This document shows, piece by piece, positions 1 through 11,482 of a stretch of 64,000 nucleotides of DNA. Within the stretch, counting starts at the first letter, position 1, and every line of letters begins with the position of its first letter. The notes under the pieces are model-generated. The model searched no databases. It was not told where the DNA came from and saw only the letters and a list, made by a program, of their open reading frames with translations. This stretch comes from Gilliamella apicola (lineage in GTDB: Bacteria > Pseudomonadota > Gammaproteobacteria > Enterobacterales > Orbaceae): contig NZ_CP007445.1 in assembly GCF_000599985.1 (NCBI RefSeq), positions 2,232,001-2,296,000 on the forward strand. Direction: 5' to 3'. A program made the translations under genes and the position numbers.

Positions 1-1287
1 GTAAATGAAGCAGAAGAGATTAATAACGTTTGCAAAGATGACCGTTATGCAAAATATTTAGAATATTGCGGTGGAGTGTATTCTTCGGAATGGTTTTGGG
101 CCAAAATTATGCATATTTTTCGTCAAGATAGTGACGTGAAAAATGCTTCTGCATCTTGGATTGAACTTTGTGATTGGGTACCTGCTTTATTATCAGGAAC
201 AACCGCACCGAACGAGATAAAGCGTGGTAGATGTGCTGCAGGTCATAAGTGTTTTTGGAGCGAAGAATGGAATGGACTACCACCTTATGACTTTTTTGAA
301 AAAATCGATCCTGTCTTAGTTACTGCTTTACCTTATCCTTTATTTGAAGAAACTTATACTGCTGACAAAAAAGTGGGGACAATTACCCAAGAGTGGGCTG
401 AAAAATTAGGTTTACCACCAACGGTCGTTATTGCTGGTGGTGCATTTGATTGCCATATGGGTGCCGTTGGTGCTGGTGCAAAACCTTATACGTTAGTGAA
501 AGTAATTGGTACTTCGACCTGCGATATTTTATTAGCTGAGCAAGCTGTCATTGCTAATCGTTCAATTAAAGGTATTTGTGGCCAAGTTGATGGTAGTGTA
601 ATGCCAAATTTTATCGGTCTTGAAGCAGGTCAATCCGCTTTTGGAGATATATATGCATGGTTTCAAAAACTGTTGTGTTGGCCGTTAGAAAAATTGATTT
701 CAACTTCACCAGAATTGCAATCGACTGTACAAACTTTAAAACATAATTTTCTAAGCGATATTGCACAAGCTTGGGCCGAAAATCCAAATTTAGATACTAT
801 CCCAATCACCCTTGATTGGTTCAATGGTCGAAGAACCCCTTACGCTAATCAAAGAATTAAAGGTGTTATTACCAATTTAACTATTTCAACTGATGCTGCC
901 ACCTTATTTGGTAGTTTGATTTTATCAACTGCTTTCGGCGCAAGAGCCATTATGGAATGTTTTATTAATCAACATGTACCAGTTAATGACATTGTTGCAT
1001 TAGGAGGAATAGCTAAAAAATCGCCCATCATCATGCAAACTTGTGCTGATGTAATGAATAGACCACTGACAGTGGTGAGTTCAGAACAATGTTGCGCATT
1101 AGGCGCTGCAATATTTGCCGCAGTCTCAGCTAATGTCTATACAGATATCCCAAGCGCTCAAAGTAGGATGTCCAGTAAGCTCGAAACCACATTCACCCCT
1201 AATGAGAATAGAGTACAAAAATATCAACAATTATATGAAAAGTATTTAGTTTGGTCAGCTTCTAGTGAACCAAACTATAACGCTTAG
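1..1287 (+). CDS. araB: L-ribulokinase, 5'-truncated by window edge
   Basis: FGGY-family sugar kinase that phosphorylates L-ribulose in cytoplasmic L-arabinose catabolism. The frame is open from base 1, so the first codons seen are internal. A GTG at 76 is not needed as a start. About 429 codons are visible; the family is usually about 560, so roughly the first 130 residues lie outside the window. Visible signs are [14 protein letters not shown] and GTSTCDIL in the first half, and [19 protein letters not shown] with [11 protein letters not shown] near the end, which match the C-terminal ATP-binding half of ribulokinases. araA follows after 39 bases with its own Shine-Dalgarno. The function is secure from sequence and context; only the N terminus is missing. 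Confidence 0.95.
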   Translation, partial: VNEAEEINNVCKDDRYAKYLEYCGGVYSSEWFWAKIMHIFRQDSDVKNASASWIELCDWVPALLSGTTAPNEIKRGRCAAGHKCFWSEEWNGLPPYDFFEKIDPVLVTALPYPLFEETYTADKKVGTITQEWAEKLGLPPTVVIAGGAFDCHMGAVGAGAKPYTLVKVIGTSTCDILLAEQAVIANRSIKGICGQVDGSVMPNFIGLEAGQSAFGDIYAWFQKLLCWPLEKLISTSPELQSTVQTLKHNFLSDIAQAWAENPNLDTIPITLDWFNGRRTPYANQRIKGVITNLTISTDAATLFGSLILSTAFGARAIMECFINQHVPVNDIVALGGIAKKSPIIMQTCADVMNRPLTVVSSEQCCALGAAIFAAVSANVYTDIPSAQSRMSSKLETTFTPNENRVQKYQQLYEKYLVWSASSEPNYNA

Positions 1288-1326
1288 TTTTACCAACAAT
1301 GTGAATAAATTCTAAAGGAGTCCATT

Positions 1327-2835
1327 ATGTTTGTTTATGAAGAAGCTGAAATTTGGTTTGTTGCTGGTAGTCAACACCTTTATGGACCAGAAGCACTTGA
1401 ACAAATAAAAAAGAATATCCAACAGGTAACGGATTATTTTAATAAAGAAGCAAAATTACCGGTAAAGATTATACTTAAACCACTTGCGACAAAACCTGAC
1501 GATATATACAGCCTTTGTCAGGAAGTTAACTATTCTTCAAAGTGTGTTGGATTAATAACGTGGTTACATACGTTTTCACCAGCTAAAATGTGGATTAATG
1601 GATTAAATCATTTACAAAAGCCTCTTTTACAACTTCATACTCAATTTAATGAAGTCGTTCCTTGGGATTCAATGGATATGGATTTTATGAATCTCAATCA
1701 AACTGCACACGGTGGGCGCGAATTTGGTTTTATTGGTTCTCGTATGCGCCTACCTCATTCCCTGGTAACGGGTTATTGGAAAGATAAAGATGTGCATGAT
1801 CAAATTGCACGATGGATGCGAGTTTGTGTTGCAATTGATGCCGAAAAAACCATGAAAATTGTTAGATTTGGCGACAATATGCGGGAAGTTGCGGTAACAG
1901 AAGGTAATAAAGTTTCTGCACAAATTAAATTTGGTTATTCGGTCAATACCCATGCCGTTGGTGATTTAGTGTCAGTAATTAATTCAATTAATGATAGCCA
2001 AATCAATCAGTTAATTGAGGAATACGAAACACTTTACCAACTCACCCCTATTGCACAAATTAATGGTGAAAAAAGACAAAATCTAATTGATGCAGCAAGA
2101 ATTGAATTGGGAATTGAGCAATTCTTAAAACAAGGTAACTATTCCGGATTCACTACAACGTTTGAAGACTTATATGGTATGAAGCAATTACCAGGTCTTG
2201 CCGTACAAAGATTAATGGCTAAAGGTTATGGCTTTGCTGGTGAAGGAGATTGGAAAACCGCAGCCTTACTTAGTACTATGAAATTAATGGCAAAAGGCCT
2301 TACAGGTGGTACTGCATTTATGGAAGATTATACCTATGATTTTACTAAAGGTAATGAATTGGTTGTCGGTTCACATATGTTAGAAGTTTGTCCATCGATT
2401 ATAGATGATGGAGTAAAACCTTTGTTAGATATCCAACATTTAGGTATTGGCAATAAAGCTGATCCTGCACGGCTTATTTTTCCATCAAAACCAGGTTTAG
2501 CAATAAATGCAAGTTTGATCGATATCGGTAATCGTTTCAGATTAGTCGCAAATGAGCTCGAAACAATTAAACAGCCTTATACACTACCCAAATTACCTGT
2601 AGCTTGTGCAGTTTGGAGACCAAAACCATCACTTAATGTATCTGCTGAAGCATGGATTTTAGCAGGTGCTGCACATCATTCAGTTTATACCCAGGCACTT
2701 TCAATGGACTATTTTAGACTTTATGCACAACTGCATAATATTGAACTTCTCGTTATTGATGGTGACACAAGAATCAATGATTTTAGAAATGAATTACGTT
2801 GGAATGAGATTGCGTATTGTAATCCTTATGCTTGA
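1327..2835 (+). CDS. araA: L-arabinose isomerase
   Basis: Converts L-arabinose to L-ribulose, the first step of the pathway. The 502 residues match the usual length of about 500. Recognisable segments are [13 protein letters not shown] near the N terminus, [12 protein letters not shown], the [11 protein letters not shown] segment with its conserved acidic residue, and HMLEVCPSI. The start is fixed by an AAAGGAG Shine-Dalgarno at about 1314-1320. It lies between araB and araE in the same direction. The 78-base gap to araE holds a 10-bp hairpin, so expression of distal genes could be reduced. No AraC-type regulator is visible in the window. Confidence 0.98.
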   Translation: MFVYEEAEIWFVAGSQHLYGPEALEQIKKNIQQVTDYFNKEAKLPVKIILKPLATKPDDIYSLCQEVNYSSKCVGLITWLHTFSPAKMWINGLNHLQKPLLQLHTQFNEVVPWDSMDMDFMNLNQTAHGGREFGFIGSRMRLPHSLVTGYWKDKDVHDQIARWMRVCVAIDAEKTMKIVRFGDNMREVAVTEGNKVSAQIKFGYSVNTHAVGDLVSVINSINDSQINQLIEEYETLYQLTPIAQINGEKRQNLIDAARIELGIEQFLKQGNYSGFTTTFEDLYGMKQLPGLAVQRLMAKGYGFAGEGDWKTAALLSTMKLMAKGLTGGTAFMEDYTYDFTKGNELVVGSHMLEVCPSIIDDGVKPLLDIQHLGIGNKADPARLIFPSKPGLAINASLIDIGNRFRLVANELETIKQPYTLPKLPVACAVWRPKPSLNVSAEAWILAGAAHHSVYTQALSMDYFRLYAQLHNIELLVIDGDTRINDFRNELRWNEIAYCNPYA

Positions 2836-2854
2836 TAACTTCATTTTAATCTAA

Positions 2855-2880
2855 TAATTGGAAATATTTTTTTCCAATTA
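2855..2880 (+). other. Intercistronic hairpin between araA and araE
   Basis: A perfect 10-bp inverted repeat (arms 2855-2864 and 2871-2880, loop of six bases) sits 20 bases after the araA stop. The tail is TTTCC rather than a long U-run, so it looks more like a partial terminator or mRNA-end stabiliser than a full terminator. The function is inferred from position only. Confidence 0.45.
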
Positions 2881-2913
2881 TTTCCAAAATCACAGAATAA
2901 AAGGGTAAAAAAC

Positions 2914-4335
2914 ATGAGTATAAATACGCTTTTAGCGACGAATGAAATGGCAAAAGATTCTGCCAAAAAGATGACTTTCTTGATTGGCTTTTCCGCTGCA
3001 ATGGCGGGATTATTGTTTGGTTTGGATATTGGTGTTATTGCAGGAGCTTTACCATTCATCACAATTCAATTTGAATTAACGACTCAACTACAAGAATGGG
3101 TAGTAAGTTCAATGATGTTGGGGGCTGCTTTAGGAGCATTGTCTAATGGGTGGTTATCTTTCTATTTAGGAAGAAAATATAGTTTATTAGCGGGAGCTTT
3201 GTTTTTTATTGTAAGTTGCTTTGGATCTGCTTTAGCACCTAATGTAGAAGTACTACTGGTTTGGCGAGTTATTTTAGGTTTTGCCGTTGGTATAGCATCA
3301 TACACCGCACCACTTTATCTTTCTGAAATGGCACCAGAAAATATCCGGGGAAAAATGATTGCAGCTTATCAGCTTTTGGTAACAGTTGGTATTTTGGTAG
3401 CTTTTTTATCCGATACTTATTTTAGTTACACGGGTAATTGGCGAATGATGCTGGGTATTATTTCTGTACCAGCAATTATTTTATTTATTGTTGTTATTTT
3501 TCTTCCTAATAGTCCTAGATGGTTGGCATCCAAAGGACGCTTAAATGAAACTGAGCAGGTTTTAAAGTCGATCCGTAGCGATCCTGAAAAAATTGAGCAA
3601 GAATTTAATGATATTAAAGATAGTTTAAAAGAAAAACAGGAAGGATGGACATTGTTTAAAGTAAACAAGAATGTTCGCCGAACAGTTTATCTTGGTATGG
3701 CTTTACAAGCGATGCAACAGTTTACCGGGATGAATATCATTATGTATTACGCACCTAAAATTTTTAGCCTTGCAGGCTTTGAAAGTACACAACAACAAAT
3801 GATTGCAACAATAATTGTCGGATTGACCTTTGTATTAGCAACGTTTATTGCGATTTTTACGGTTGATAAACTGGGTCGAAAACCAATTCTAAAAGTTGGA
3901 TTTGGTATTATGGCATTAGGTACTTTGATATTAGGTATTTGTTTGCAACTTATTGAAAATGGTAACGCATCATCACTCACGTCCTATGCTGCTGTCGGTA
4001 TGGCAATTATGTGTATTGGTGGTTACGCAATGAGTGCGGCACCTGTTGTATGGATTTTGTGTTCTGAAATACAACCACTTAAAAGTCGTGATTTTGGTGT
4101 AACTTGTTCTACAGCTACAAACTGGATTTCAAATATGATTATTGGAGCAACGTTCCTTACATTATTAAATAATATCGGTGTTGCACAAACATTTTGGTTA
4201 TATACCGGCATGAATGTTTTATTTATTTTTATTGTTATTTTCTTCGTACCCGAGACAAAAAACATTTCCCTTGAGCGAATCGAAAAAAATCTGATGTCAG
4301 GCAAGAAATTGTGTCATATAGGTGATGATTATTAG
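2914..4335 (+). CDS. araE: L-arabinose:H+ symporter AraE
   Basis: Inner-membrane MFS sugar porter with about 12 membrane segments and 473 residues, against 472 for E. coli AraE. The sequence closely follows the AraE pattern: [19 protein letters not shown] in the first helix, [24 protein letters not shown] at the central loop, [24 protein letters not shown], and [16 protein letters not shown] at the end. GalP and XylE are relatives, but placement inside an arabinose operon and the near-identical blocks favour AraE. Unusually, it lies between araA and araD, where enteric operons have araBAD together and araE elsewhere. Its start has AAGGG spaced nine bases upstream. Confidence 0.95.
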   Translation: MSINTLLATNEMAKDSAKKMTFLIGFSAAMAGLLFGLDIGVIAGALPFITIQFELTTQLQEWVVSSMMLGAALGALSNGWLSFYLGRKYSLLAGALFFIVSCFGSALAPNVEVLLVWRVILGFAVGIASYTAPLYLSEMAPENIRGKMIAAYQLLVTVGILVAFLSDTYFSYTGNWRMMLGIISVPAIILFIVVIFLPNSPRWLASKGRLNETEQVLKSIRSDPEKIEQEFNDIKDSLKEKQEGWTLFKVNKNVRRTVYLGMALQAMQQFTGMNIIMYYAPKIFSLAGFESTQQQMIATIIVGLTFVLATFIAIFTVDKLGRKPILKVGFGIMALGTLILGICLQLIENGNASSLTSYAAVGMAIMCIGGYAMSAAPVVWILCSEIQPLKSRDFGVTCSTATNWISNMIIGATFLTLLNNIGVAQTFWLYTGMNVLFIFIVIFFVPETKNISLERIEKNLMSGKKLCHIGDDY

Positions 4336-4423
4336 CAAAAGTAATGCATTAAGGACAATGCAGATTGGTATTGTCCTATATGAACAGTAGTTTTTCTATT
4401 CATTATTAAACAGGATGCTTGGT

Positions 4424-5116
4424 ATGTTTACTCAATTAAAAGAACGCGTTTTAGCCGCAAATTTATTATTACCTTATTATCAACTTGTAACCTTTACATG
4501 GGGAAATGTATCAGAAATTGATAGAGATAATGGTGTCATTGCCATTAAGCCATCTGGCGTTCCTTATGATAAATTGACAACAGAAGACATTGTCATAATT
4601 GATCTTGATGGAAAGAAAATTGAAGGTAAACTAAATCCTTCAAGCGATACCCAAACGCATATTGAACTTTATAAAACGTTTGAACAAATTGGCGGAGTTA
4701 TTCACACTCATTCCCGTAATGCAACAATTTGGGCACAAGCAGGATTAGATATCCCTGCTTTAGGAACTACTCATGCAGATTATTTTTATGGTGATATTCC
4801 TTGTACGCGCTTATTAACACCAACTGAAATAACTAATAATTATGAACTCAATACGGGGAAAGTCATTATTGAGGAGTTTAATAAACGCAATATTGATTTT
4901 ATGGCAATACCTAGTGTTCTTGTGTCTGGGCATGGTCCTTTTGGATGGGGAAAAAATGCTGATGATGCCGTACATAATGCGGTTGTTTTAGAAGAAATTG
5001 CTGCTATGGCACTAGCGACCCGCAATCTGAATATCGGTATTAAAATCCAACAAGAATTATTGGATAAACACTATTATCGTAAGCACGGTAAAAATGCCTA
5101 TTATGGGCAAACTTAA
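4424..5116 (+). CDS. araD: L-ribulose-5-phosphate 4-epimerase
   Basis: Class II aldolase-like zinc enzyme converting L-ribulose-5-phosphate to D-xylulose-5-phosphate, the last step before the pentose phosphate pathway. Motifs: TWGNVSEIDR near the N terminus, KPSGVPYD, SSDTQTHIELYK, the metal-binding HTHSRNAT, and SGHGPFGWG. The ATG at 4415 is rejected as start because it overlaps the AGGA Shine-Dalgarno at 4412-4415. The ATG at 4424 is spaced eight bases from it and aligns with the family N terminus, giving 230 residues. It is the last gene of the operon, followed by a strong terminator. Confidence 0.96.
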   Translation: MFTQLKERVLAANLLLPYYQLVTFTWGNVSEIDRDNGVIAIKPSGVPYDKLTTEDIVIIDLDGKKIEGKLNPSSDTQTHIELYKTFEQIGGVIHTHSRNATIWAQAGLDIPALGTTHADYFYGDIPCTRLLTPTEITNNYELNTGKVIIEEFNKRNIDFMAIPSVLVSGHGPFGWGKNADDAVHNAVVLEEIAAMALATRNLNIGIKIQQELLDKHYYRKHGKNAYYGQT

Positions 5117-5283
5117 ATATTTAACTAAAAAATAAGTTAGATAGTAGCTGTGCCGTTAATTAACAACGCTGTTATGAATATAAATTAATTAACTTTTAAA
5201 TAAAAAGGATTGGGTATAGCGATTAAAATTTTTAAGAAATTAATAATCAAAAGAACACAGCTTCTAAGATTATTTAATAGATA

Positions 5284-5314
5284 AAAAATCAGGCAAAATG
5301 TTTGCCTGATTTTT
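5284..5314. terminator. Bidirectional terminator between araD and era
   Basis: A perfect 14-bp stem (arms 5284-5297 and 5301-5314, three-base loop) starts with an A-run and ends with a T-run. It can therefore end transcription from both sides. It lies between the convergent arabinose operon and the era end of the rpoE-era cluster. Confidence 0.9.
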
Positions 5315-5331
5315 GTTTGGTTAAGTTTGGC

Positions 5332-6237
5332 TTAATCATCACTATAACCTAAGCTACGCAATGCGCGCTCATCATCGGCCCAACCCGCTTTAACTTTAAC
5401 CCAAAGCTCTAAATGTACTTTGTTGTCAAAAAATGTTTGCATATCTTTGCGGGCTTCTATACCAATTTTTTTGATTTTTTCACCTTTGTTGCCAATGACC
5501 ATTTTCTTTTGACCATCTCTTTCAACTAATATTAAGCCGTTGATACGATACATTCCATTACGTTCATCAACTTTGAATTGTTCAATTTCAACCGTAACTG
5601 AATATGGCAACTCATCACCTAAAAAGCGCATTAACTTTTCACGAATAATTTCGGACGCCATGAATCGTTGAGAGCGATCGGTGATATAATCTTCCGGAAA
5701 ATGATGTTCGCCCTCTGGCAAATGTGTTTTAACAATTTTTTTTATAATATCAACGCCATCACCTTTTTCAGCGCTAATTGGCACGACATCAAGAAAATTA
5801 ACTTTTTGGCTGATTTCTTGAATATGCGGTAATAATTGAGTTTTGTCGATAACATTGTCAATTTTATTAATTACCAACAATACTGGGCATTTGCAATCTT
5901 TAAGTTTGTTGGCAACCATTTCATCGTCATCATTCCAATGTGTACCTTCAACAACAAAAATTACTAATTCGACATCACCAATTGAGCTACTTGCAGCACG
6001 ATTCATTAAACGATTAATCGCTCTTTTTTCTTCTATGTGCAAGCCCGGAGTGTCAATATAAATAATCTGATCATTATCTTGAGTATCAATACCAATAATT
6101 CGGTGACGTGTTGTTTGCGCTTTACGCGATGTTATAGAAACTTTTTGGCCTAGTAGTTGATTTAATAATGTTGATTTACCTACATTTGGTCGACCTACTA
6201 TGGCGACAAATCCACAATGTTGTGTTGTTTTTGTCAT
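5332..6237 (-). CDS. era: GTPase Era
   Basis: Essential ribosome-assembly GTPase that binds the 3' end of 16S rRNA. GTPase motifs are visible: GRPNVGKS (15-22), DTPG (62-65), NKID (124-127) and SAEKGDG. The C-terminal KH domain has [13 protein letters not shown] (about 247-259). The 301 residues match the family. Its start overlaps the end of rnc by four bases (ATGA type), the classical coupled rnc-era arrangement. No recO or pdxJ follows, unlike enterics; the arabinose operon terminator comes next. Confidence 0.98.
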   Translation of the reverse strand: MTKTTQHCGFVAIVGRPNVGKSTLLNQLLGQKVSITSRKAQTTRHRIIGIDTQDNDQIIYIDTPGLHIEEKRAINRLMNRAASSSIGDVELVIFVVEGTHWNDDDEMVANKLKDCKCPVLLVINKIDNVIDKTQLLPHIQEISQKVNFLDVVPISAEKGDGVDIIKKIVKTHLPEGEHHFPEDYITDRSQRFMASEIIREKLMRFLGDELPYSVTVEIEQFKVDERNGMYRINGLILVERDGQKKMVIGNKGEKIKKIGIEARKDMQTFFDNKVHLELWVKVKAGWADDERALRSLGYSDD

Positions 6238-6914
6238 TTTATACCTAATTGATTAAGTGCTTCTTGAGCAGCTGCTTGCTCGGCTTTGCGACGGCTTAGA
6301 CCTCGCCCTAAATATTCACGGCTATCATTCTCAAGTTTGCATTGAATTAAGAATTCTTGCTCATGATTATCACCTGTTACTTCAAGAATTAAATAACATG
6401 GGCGCTCACAATGAATGCCTTGCAGATATTCTTGTAAGCGTGTTTTGGCATCTTTTTGTTTAATACCAGGTTGAATTTGGTTCAATCGAGTTTGATACCA
6501 CGTCAAAATTAAGCGTCGTACTGTTTCGATATTGCTATCTAAATAAATAGCACCAATAATAGCTTCAACGGCATCAGAAATAATCGAGTCACGACGAAAG
6601 CCGCCACTTTTTAACTCGCCTTGACCAAGAATAAGATAATCACCTAATTTAAATTCTTTACCCATTTCAGCCAGTGTTTGCCCACAAACAAGTGTTGCAC
6701 GCATTTGACTCAAATCACCTTCATCTTGTTTGACAAAACGCTCATATAGTTCGTTAGCTATCACAAAGCTTAAAATCGAATCACCTAAAAACTCTAAACG
6801 TTCATTATGTAACTTGTTAGCACTACGATGAGTAAGTGCCAACTCTAATAAAGCTAAATTATTAAATTGGTAACCAATTGATTGTTGTATTTGATTAAAT
6901 TTTTTCATTATCAT
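6234..6914 (-). CDS. rnc: Ribonuclease III
   Basis: Endonuclease for double-stranded RNA, acting on rRNA precursors and structured mRNA leaders. The signature [11 protein letters not shown] (about 38-48) carries the catalytic acidic residues, with a second acidic cluster at [15 protein letters not shown]. The dsRNA-binding domain is at the C terminus ([11 protein letters not shown] to [11 protein letters not shown]). Length is 226 residues, as expected. Two starts are possible, 6914 and 6908, and neither has a clear Shine-Dalgarno, which suits translational coupling to lepB ending at 6920. A probable target, the rpsO-pnp hairpin at 44830-44917, lies in the same window. Confidence 0.98.
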   Translation of the reverse strand: MIMKKFNQIQQSIGYQFNNLALLELALTHRSANKLHNERLEFLGDSILSFVIANELYERFVKQDEGDLSQMRATLVCGQTLAEMGKEFKLGDYLILGQGELKSGGFRRDSIISDAVEAIIGAIYLDSNIETVRRLILTWYQTRLNQIQPGIKQKDAKTRLQEYLQGIHCERPCYLILEVTGDNHEQEFLIQCKLENDSREYLGRGLSRRKAEQAAAQEALNQLGIK

Positions 6915-6919
6915 TGCAA

Positions 6920-7924
6920 TTAATGTATACCACCAATACGGCTAAATCGGATGCCTGTTGGCCATTCATCTGGTTGTTTTTCAAAACTGATCCAAATTGC
7001 TGTTGCACGTCCAACAAAATTTTGTTCAGGTACAAAGCCAAAATAACGACTATCACCACTATTATCTCGATTATCACCCATCATAAAATAGTGATCCTTA
7101 GGTACTATCCATGTAGCAATTGGTTGACCATTTTGGCGATAAAAATAATTAGGATCCTCATGTGAACCTTGGGTGGTTAAAATTTCATGAGGTTTATCGC
7201 CTAACGTTTCTTGTTGTATATTCATATTAAGTGCGACAACAGATTGAGAATCGACAATACCTTTATCTGCATATTGCTCTAATGTATAAAAGTTCGGACT
7301 TGTTTTAAATTCTTGATGCACTTCTTTCCAATTGCTTGGTTGTGGTTGCGTATAATGTAAGTCTAATGGTTCAGATTTTTGTCCACCAACACAATTTGCA
7401 TCATTAGTTTGGCAAGCAGGATAAATCAGTACTTTCTTCTCGTTAATGAGATATACAATTTTATCTCCAGGCAATCCAACAACCCGTTTAATCAGATCCA
7501 TTTGAGGATTATTTGGATGTTTAAATACAGCAACATCACCTCGTTTAGGGTGACCTGTAGAGATTAATACTGTATTAGTAATAGGATCTCTCAATCCATA
7601 AGAATACTTTTGAACTGCAATAAAGTCACCAATAAGTAAAGTTTGCATCATTGAACCTGATGGTATTTGAAAAGGTTCAAATAGAAATGAACGAATCACA
7701 AATACAACAAACAAAACAGGAAAGAAGGATGATATACTTTCAACCCAACCTTTAGGTTTACCTACTTCTGCAAGTATTTTCCCATCAATTTCGCCATTAT
7801 GTTGTTTGCGAACCTCTTCAACTTTTCGTTGTCTTGCTGGTTTCCATCTAAATTTTTCTAAAAACCAGAAGATTGCTGTAATCAATGTAGCTACTGTTAG
7901 TATTATGGCAAATGTCCCAGCCAT
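6920..7924 (-). CDS. lepB: Signal peptidase I
   Basis: Inner-membrane serine protease that removes signal peptides from secreted preproteins. Two N-terminal membrane segments (about 4-22 and 66-82) precede the periplasmic catalytic domain. The nucleophile is Ser91 in PSGSMMQTL and the general base is Lys146 in [10 protein letters not shown]. The later conserved block [17 protein letters not shown] is present. Length is 334 residues. The gene lies between lepA and rnc as in enterics, 19 bases after lepA, so it is probably cotranscribed. Confidence 0.97.
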   Translation of the reverse strand: MAGTFAIILTVATLITAIFWFLEKFRWKPARQRKVEEVRKQHNGEIDGKILAEVGKPKGWVESISSFFPVLFVVFVIRSFLFEPFQIPSGSMMQTLLIGDFIAVQKYSYGLRDPITNTVLISTGHPKRGDVAVFKHPNNPQMDLIKRVVGLPGDKIVYLINEKKVLIYPACQTNDANCVGGQKSEPLDLHYTQPQPSNWKEVHQEFKTSPNFYTLEQYADKGIVDSQSVVALNMNIQQETLGDKPHEILTTQGSHEDPNYFYRQNGQPIATWIVPKDHYFMMGDNRDNSGDSRYFGFVPEQNFVGRATAIWISFEKQPDEWPTGIRFSRIGGIH

Positions 7925-7943
7925 TTTTTACCTCTTTAACTGA

Positions 7944-9740
7944 TTAATCTTTTCCCACATGTAAAATAGCTAAAAACGCTTCTTGTGGTAACTCAACATT
8001 ACCGACTTGTTTCATGCGTTTTTTACCTTCTTTTTGCTTCTGTAAAAGTTTCTTTTTACGGCTAACATCACCACCATAACATTTAGCTAATACGTTTTTA
8101 CGTAATTGTTTAACCGTTGAACGAGCAATAATATGATTACCAATAGCGGCTTGAATAGCGATATCAAATTGCTGACGAGGAATAAGGTCTTTCATTTTTT
8201 CCACTAATTCTCGTCCTCGATAAGGCGCATTATCTCTGTGAGTAATTAATGCTAATGCATCAACACGTTCACCATTGATTAATACATCTAATCGTACCAT
8301 ATCAGCAATTTGGAATCGTTTAAAACTATAATCCAATGAAGCATAACCACGAGAAGTAGATTTTAATTTATCAAAAAAGTCTAAAACTACTTCTGTCATT
8401 GGAATTTCATAAGTCAATGCAACTTGATTACCGTGATAAACCATATTAGTCTGCACACCACGTTTCTCAACACATAATGTAATTACATTACCTAAATAGT
8501 TTTGTGGAACCAATATATTACATTCGGCGATTGGCTCTCGTAGTTCTTGAATGTTATTTACTGCTGGAAGTTTAGAAGGACTATCAACGTAAATAATTTC
8601 ATTTGAAGTTGTTAAAACTTCATAAACTACTGTTGGTGCTGTAGTAATAAGATCAAGATTATATTCGCGCTCCAGACGCTCTTGTATGATCTCCATATGT
8701 AATAAACCAAGGAAACCACAACGAAAACCAAATCCTAAAGCGCCAGAATTTTCTGGTTCATAAAATAGCGATGCGTCATTCAAACTTAATTTGCCCAATG
8801 CATCACGGAATGCTTCATAATCATCAGAGCTGGTTGGAAATAAACCAGCATAAACTTGAGGTTTGACCTTTTTAAAACCAGGTAGTGGTTTATCTGCTGG
8901 ACTTTTAGCTAATGTTAAAGTATCACCTACTGGCGCCCCTAAAATATCTTTAATGGCACAAACTACCCAGCCAACTTCACCACAATTTAAAGTTTCTTTA
9001 TCAACTTGTTTAGGTGTAAAAATGCCAAGACGATCAACATTATAAGTCATGCCAGTACTCATAACTTTAATTTTATCACCTTTGTGTAATTCGCCATTTT
9101 TGATACGAATTAAAGATACGACGCCTAAATAGTTATCAAACCATGAGTCAATAATTAGTGCTTGTAGTGGCGCATTTGAATCTCCCTCAGGTGGAGGAAT
9201 ATCTTTTACTAATTGTTCCAATACATCTGCCACACCCACACCTGTTTTGGCAGAACAACGAACCGCATTACTTGCATCAATACCGACAATATCTTCAATT
9301 TCTTCAGCTACACGTTCAGGTTCTGCCGCAGGTAAATCAATTTTATTAAGCACTGGAACAACTTCTAAATTCATATCTAAAGCCGTATAGCAATTTGCAA
9401 GGGTTTGCGCTTCAACGCCTTGTCCTGCATCAACAACTAATAATGCGCCTTCACATGCTGCAAGTGAACGAGAAACTTCATAAGAAAAGTCTACATGCCC
9501 AGGAGTATCAATAAAATTAAGCTGATATGTTTGACCATCATTTGCATGGTAATCTAACGTAACACTTTGTGCTTTAATTGTAATACCACGTTCACGTTCA
9601 AGATCCATTGAATCAAGAACCTGTGCTTCCATTTCGCGATCAGAAAGTCCTCCACAAATTTGGATAATACGATCTGAAAGCGTTGATTTACCATGGTCAA
9701 TATGAGCAATGATTGAAAAATTGCGGATATTTTTATTCAT
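7944..9740 (-). CDS. lepA: Elongation factor 4 (LepA)
   Basis: Ribosome-associated translational GTPase that can back-translocate or remodel stalled ribosomes. The N terminus carries AHIDHGKST (G1, 12-20), then [14 protein letters not shown] (G3), NKIDLP (G4) and the EF-G-like domains. The C-terminal LepA-specific domain ends with [19 protein letters not shown]. Length of 598 residues is typical. It heads the lepA-lepB-rnc-era part of the cluster. The 146-base gap on its upstream side, toward rseB, contains no rseC gene. Confidence 0.98.
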   Translation of the reverse strand: MNKNIRNFSIIAHIDHGKSTLSDRIIQICGGLSDREMEAQVLDSMDLERERGITIKAQSVTLDYHANDGQTYQLNFIDTPGHVDFSYEVSRSLAACEGALLVVDAGQGVEAQTLANCYTALDMNLEVVPVLNKIDLPAAEPERVAEEIEDIVGIDASNAVRCSAKTGVGVADVLEQLVKDIPPPEGDSNAPLQALIIDSWFDNYLGVVSLIRIKNGELHKGDKIKVMSTGMTYNVDRLGIFTPKQVDKETLNCGEVGWVVCAIKDILGAPVGDTLTLAKSPADKPLPGFKKVKPQVYAGLFPTSSDDYEAFRDALGKLSLNDASLFYEPENSGALGFGFRCGFLGLLHMEIIQERLEREYNLDLITTAPTVVYEVLTTSNEIIYVDSPSKLPAVNNIQELREPIAECNILVPQNYLGNVITLCVEKRGVQTNMVYHGNQVALTYEIPMTEVVLDFFDKLKSTSRGYASLDYSFKRFQIADMVRLDVLINGERVDALALITHRDNAPYRGRELVEKMKDLIPRQQFDIAIQAAIGNHIIARSTVKQLRKNVLAKCYGGDVSRKKKLLQKQKEGKKRMKQVGNVELPQEAFLAILHVGKD

Positions 9741-9886
9741 ATCAATAAATTATATTTTAGTTATATACTGTTAATTACCTGAAATGTTATTATCAAAAAT
9801 AACAGGTAAGATAATCACGAAAAATAGAAAAGGCACATTTTACACATTAATAACCGCCAAGCATAGTGTTATCGAAAGTTTTGCGA

Positions 9887-10870
9887 TTATTTCTCGACAA
9901 TATTTTGGGCTATACGTTCAATAGTAACTTTAGGCAAATTACCAATAATAATAATATTTTTATTATTAATATTTGTCGAAAAAATTGTTCTATCACCTTG
10001 CATAATAAGCTGATTTAACTGGTTTGATTGTTCCGAAGACACATTAACTGTAAAGGAAAACACACCATCTGAAAACAATTTAGTTGCAATATCAGAATTA
10101 TAAAAATTAACATTATAAGCAGCAATTTCTTTAAACCCTTTAGGTAACCATGCTAAATGCCAAACGTCTAATATGTCATTTTGTTTTTCAATTGATAATA
10201 AGATAGGATAATTGCGACTGTCTATATATTCTTTAATCTCTTTTGGATCGAACTTTTCGTCTAAATCAACTACTTTTTGTTGACCTATAATTTCACCATT
10301 TTGATCAAGCAAGTCAATTCGAAGAGGTAAATAATTTTCATCATCAATCCAAATAATATAACTATAACGATCTTTGTCTTTAGCAATTATTTTTACTAAT
10401 TGCGCACTGCGATTAGCTGTTCTAGTTTTACCCAATAAAATGAAATCATAAATATCAACCAATTGACTGAAATCATTATAAATCACATCGGGAAAGGCTT
10501 CGGTAATACGTGGGCTAGTTATAGAAAAAGAAGCACTATCTGGTTGAAAATAACTGGTTATTCCATTGTTGAGAATAATTTCTTTTGCTGGACCTTCAAG
10601 ATAAAGTAATTGAGCTTTGATATCATCTTGTTTTTCTGATCCTAAATGAGAATATTCATAAGTGGTAGCATATTGATCTTTGTCTTGAGAAAGCAAATGA
10701 ATTTGATAATTGCTTGTCTTAACAGCTTTGTGCATACTATTCAACAACTCTAATGCTTTATCGGTGTTTTCCGCATACGCAGTAAAAGTAAATAAGAGCA
10801 AGAACAGAGTAATGATAAATTTTATACTCTGTTTAATTTTAAGTTTATTTAAATAAAATGAACAATTCAT
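9887..10870 (-). CDS. rseB: Sigma-E factor regulatory protein RseB
   Basis: Periplasmic MucB/RseB protein that binds the RseA periplasmic domain and protects it from cleavage until the envelope is stressed. An N-terminal hydrophobic segment (about residues 17-32, ending TAYA) fits a signal peptide. The lipoprotein-fold domain follows (LLNSMHKAVKTSNYQ, YLEGPAKEII, RITEAFPDVIY) and the C-terminal domain holds WHLAWLPKGFKE. Length 327 is close to the 318 usual in enterics. It begins six bases after rseA stops, so the two are cotranscribed. Confidence 0.93.
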   Translation of the reverse strand: MNCSFYLNKLKIKQSIKFIITLFLLLFTFTAYAENTDKALELLNSMHKAVKTSNYQIHLLSQDKDQYATTYEYSHLGSEKQDDIKAQLLYLEGPAKEIILNNGITSYFQPDSASFSITSPRITEAFPDVIYNDFSQLVDIYDFILLGKTRTANRSAQLVKIIAKDKDRYSYIIWIDDENYLPLRIDLLDQNGEIIGQQKVVDLDEKFDPKEIKEYIDSRNYPILLSIEKQNDILDVWHLAWLPKGFKEIAAYNVNFYNSDIATKLFSDGVFSFTVNVSSEQSNQLNQLIMQGDRTIFSTNINNKNIIIIGNLPKVTIERIAQNIVEK

Positions 10871-10876
10871 AAAAAG

Positions 10877-11440
10877 TTAATGAGCATTAAGTCTTTTTTG
10901 TAACTCATAATCCTGAACAAGCAATCTAATTTTATCATATTGTCTTTTTTCGAATAATTGTTGATCGTTATGTTGTTGTTGAATACCACCAACAGGTGCA
11001 ACATTGACTCCAACTGGTAAAGTATTCAGTGTTGGAGCCCCATTTAGATTATCTGATTGTCCTTGTTGGTATTGAACACCAGCAATAATTGCTAACGTTA
11101 CGCAAGCCGCCAATCCAACTTGACTGACTTTTGCCACCGCATCTTTTATACGATGCCAAAATAGATTTTCAGCTTTTGGTATATTGACTTCATTTGGGAT
11201 CGGCTGATCTGTCATCTCAAAATATAAGTTTTCATCAGCAATAGCTTGAGCAACTTGCTTTGAAATATCTAAAGTTAATGTACTACTGTGTAGCTCACCA
11301 CGCATAGCTGATCTTACAACATGGTAGCGATGCCAACATGCCTGTAAGTCTTCATCTTTTGATACAGCATCAATGAAATGATCATCTTTAAGCTCACCAT
11401 CCATAAGGGATGAAAGTTGCTGTTTCTGTTCTGTTTGCAT
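10877..11440 (-). CDS. rseA: Anti-sigma-E factor RseA
   Basis: Single-pass inner-membrane anti-sigma factor. The N-terminal cytoplasmic domain (QQLSSLMDGEL, residues 7-17, and DLQACWHRYHVVRSAMRGE, about 31-49) is the sigma-E binding part. The membrane segment is about 105-122 (VGLAACVTLAIIAGV). The periplasmic tail is Gln/Asn-rich, as expected for a DegS/RseP-cleaved protein. At 187 residues it is slightly shorter than the E. coli protein (216). It lies directly between rpoE and rseB. Confidence 0.93.
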   Translation of the reverse strand: MQTEQKQQLSSLMDGELKDDHFIDAVSKDEDLQACWHRYHVVRSAMRGELHSSTLTLDISKQVAQAIADENLYFEMTDQPIPNEVNIPKAENLFWHRIKDAVAKVSQVGLAACVTLAIIAGVQYQQGQSDNLNGAPTLNTLPVGVNVAPVGGIQQQHNDQQLFEKRQYDKIRLLVQDYELQKRLNAH

Positions 11441-11482
11441 AGTAGATACCTTAATTTTATAGCTACTTTAAATTAAATTATT

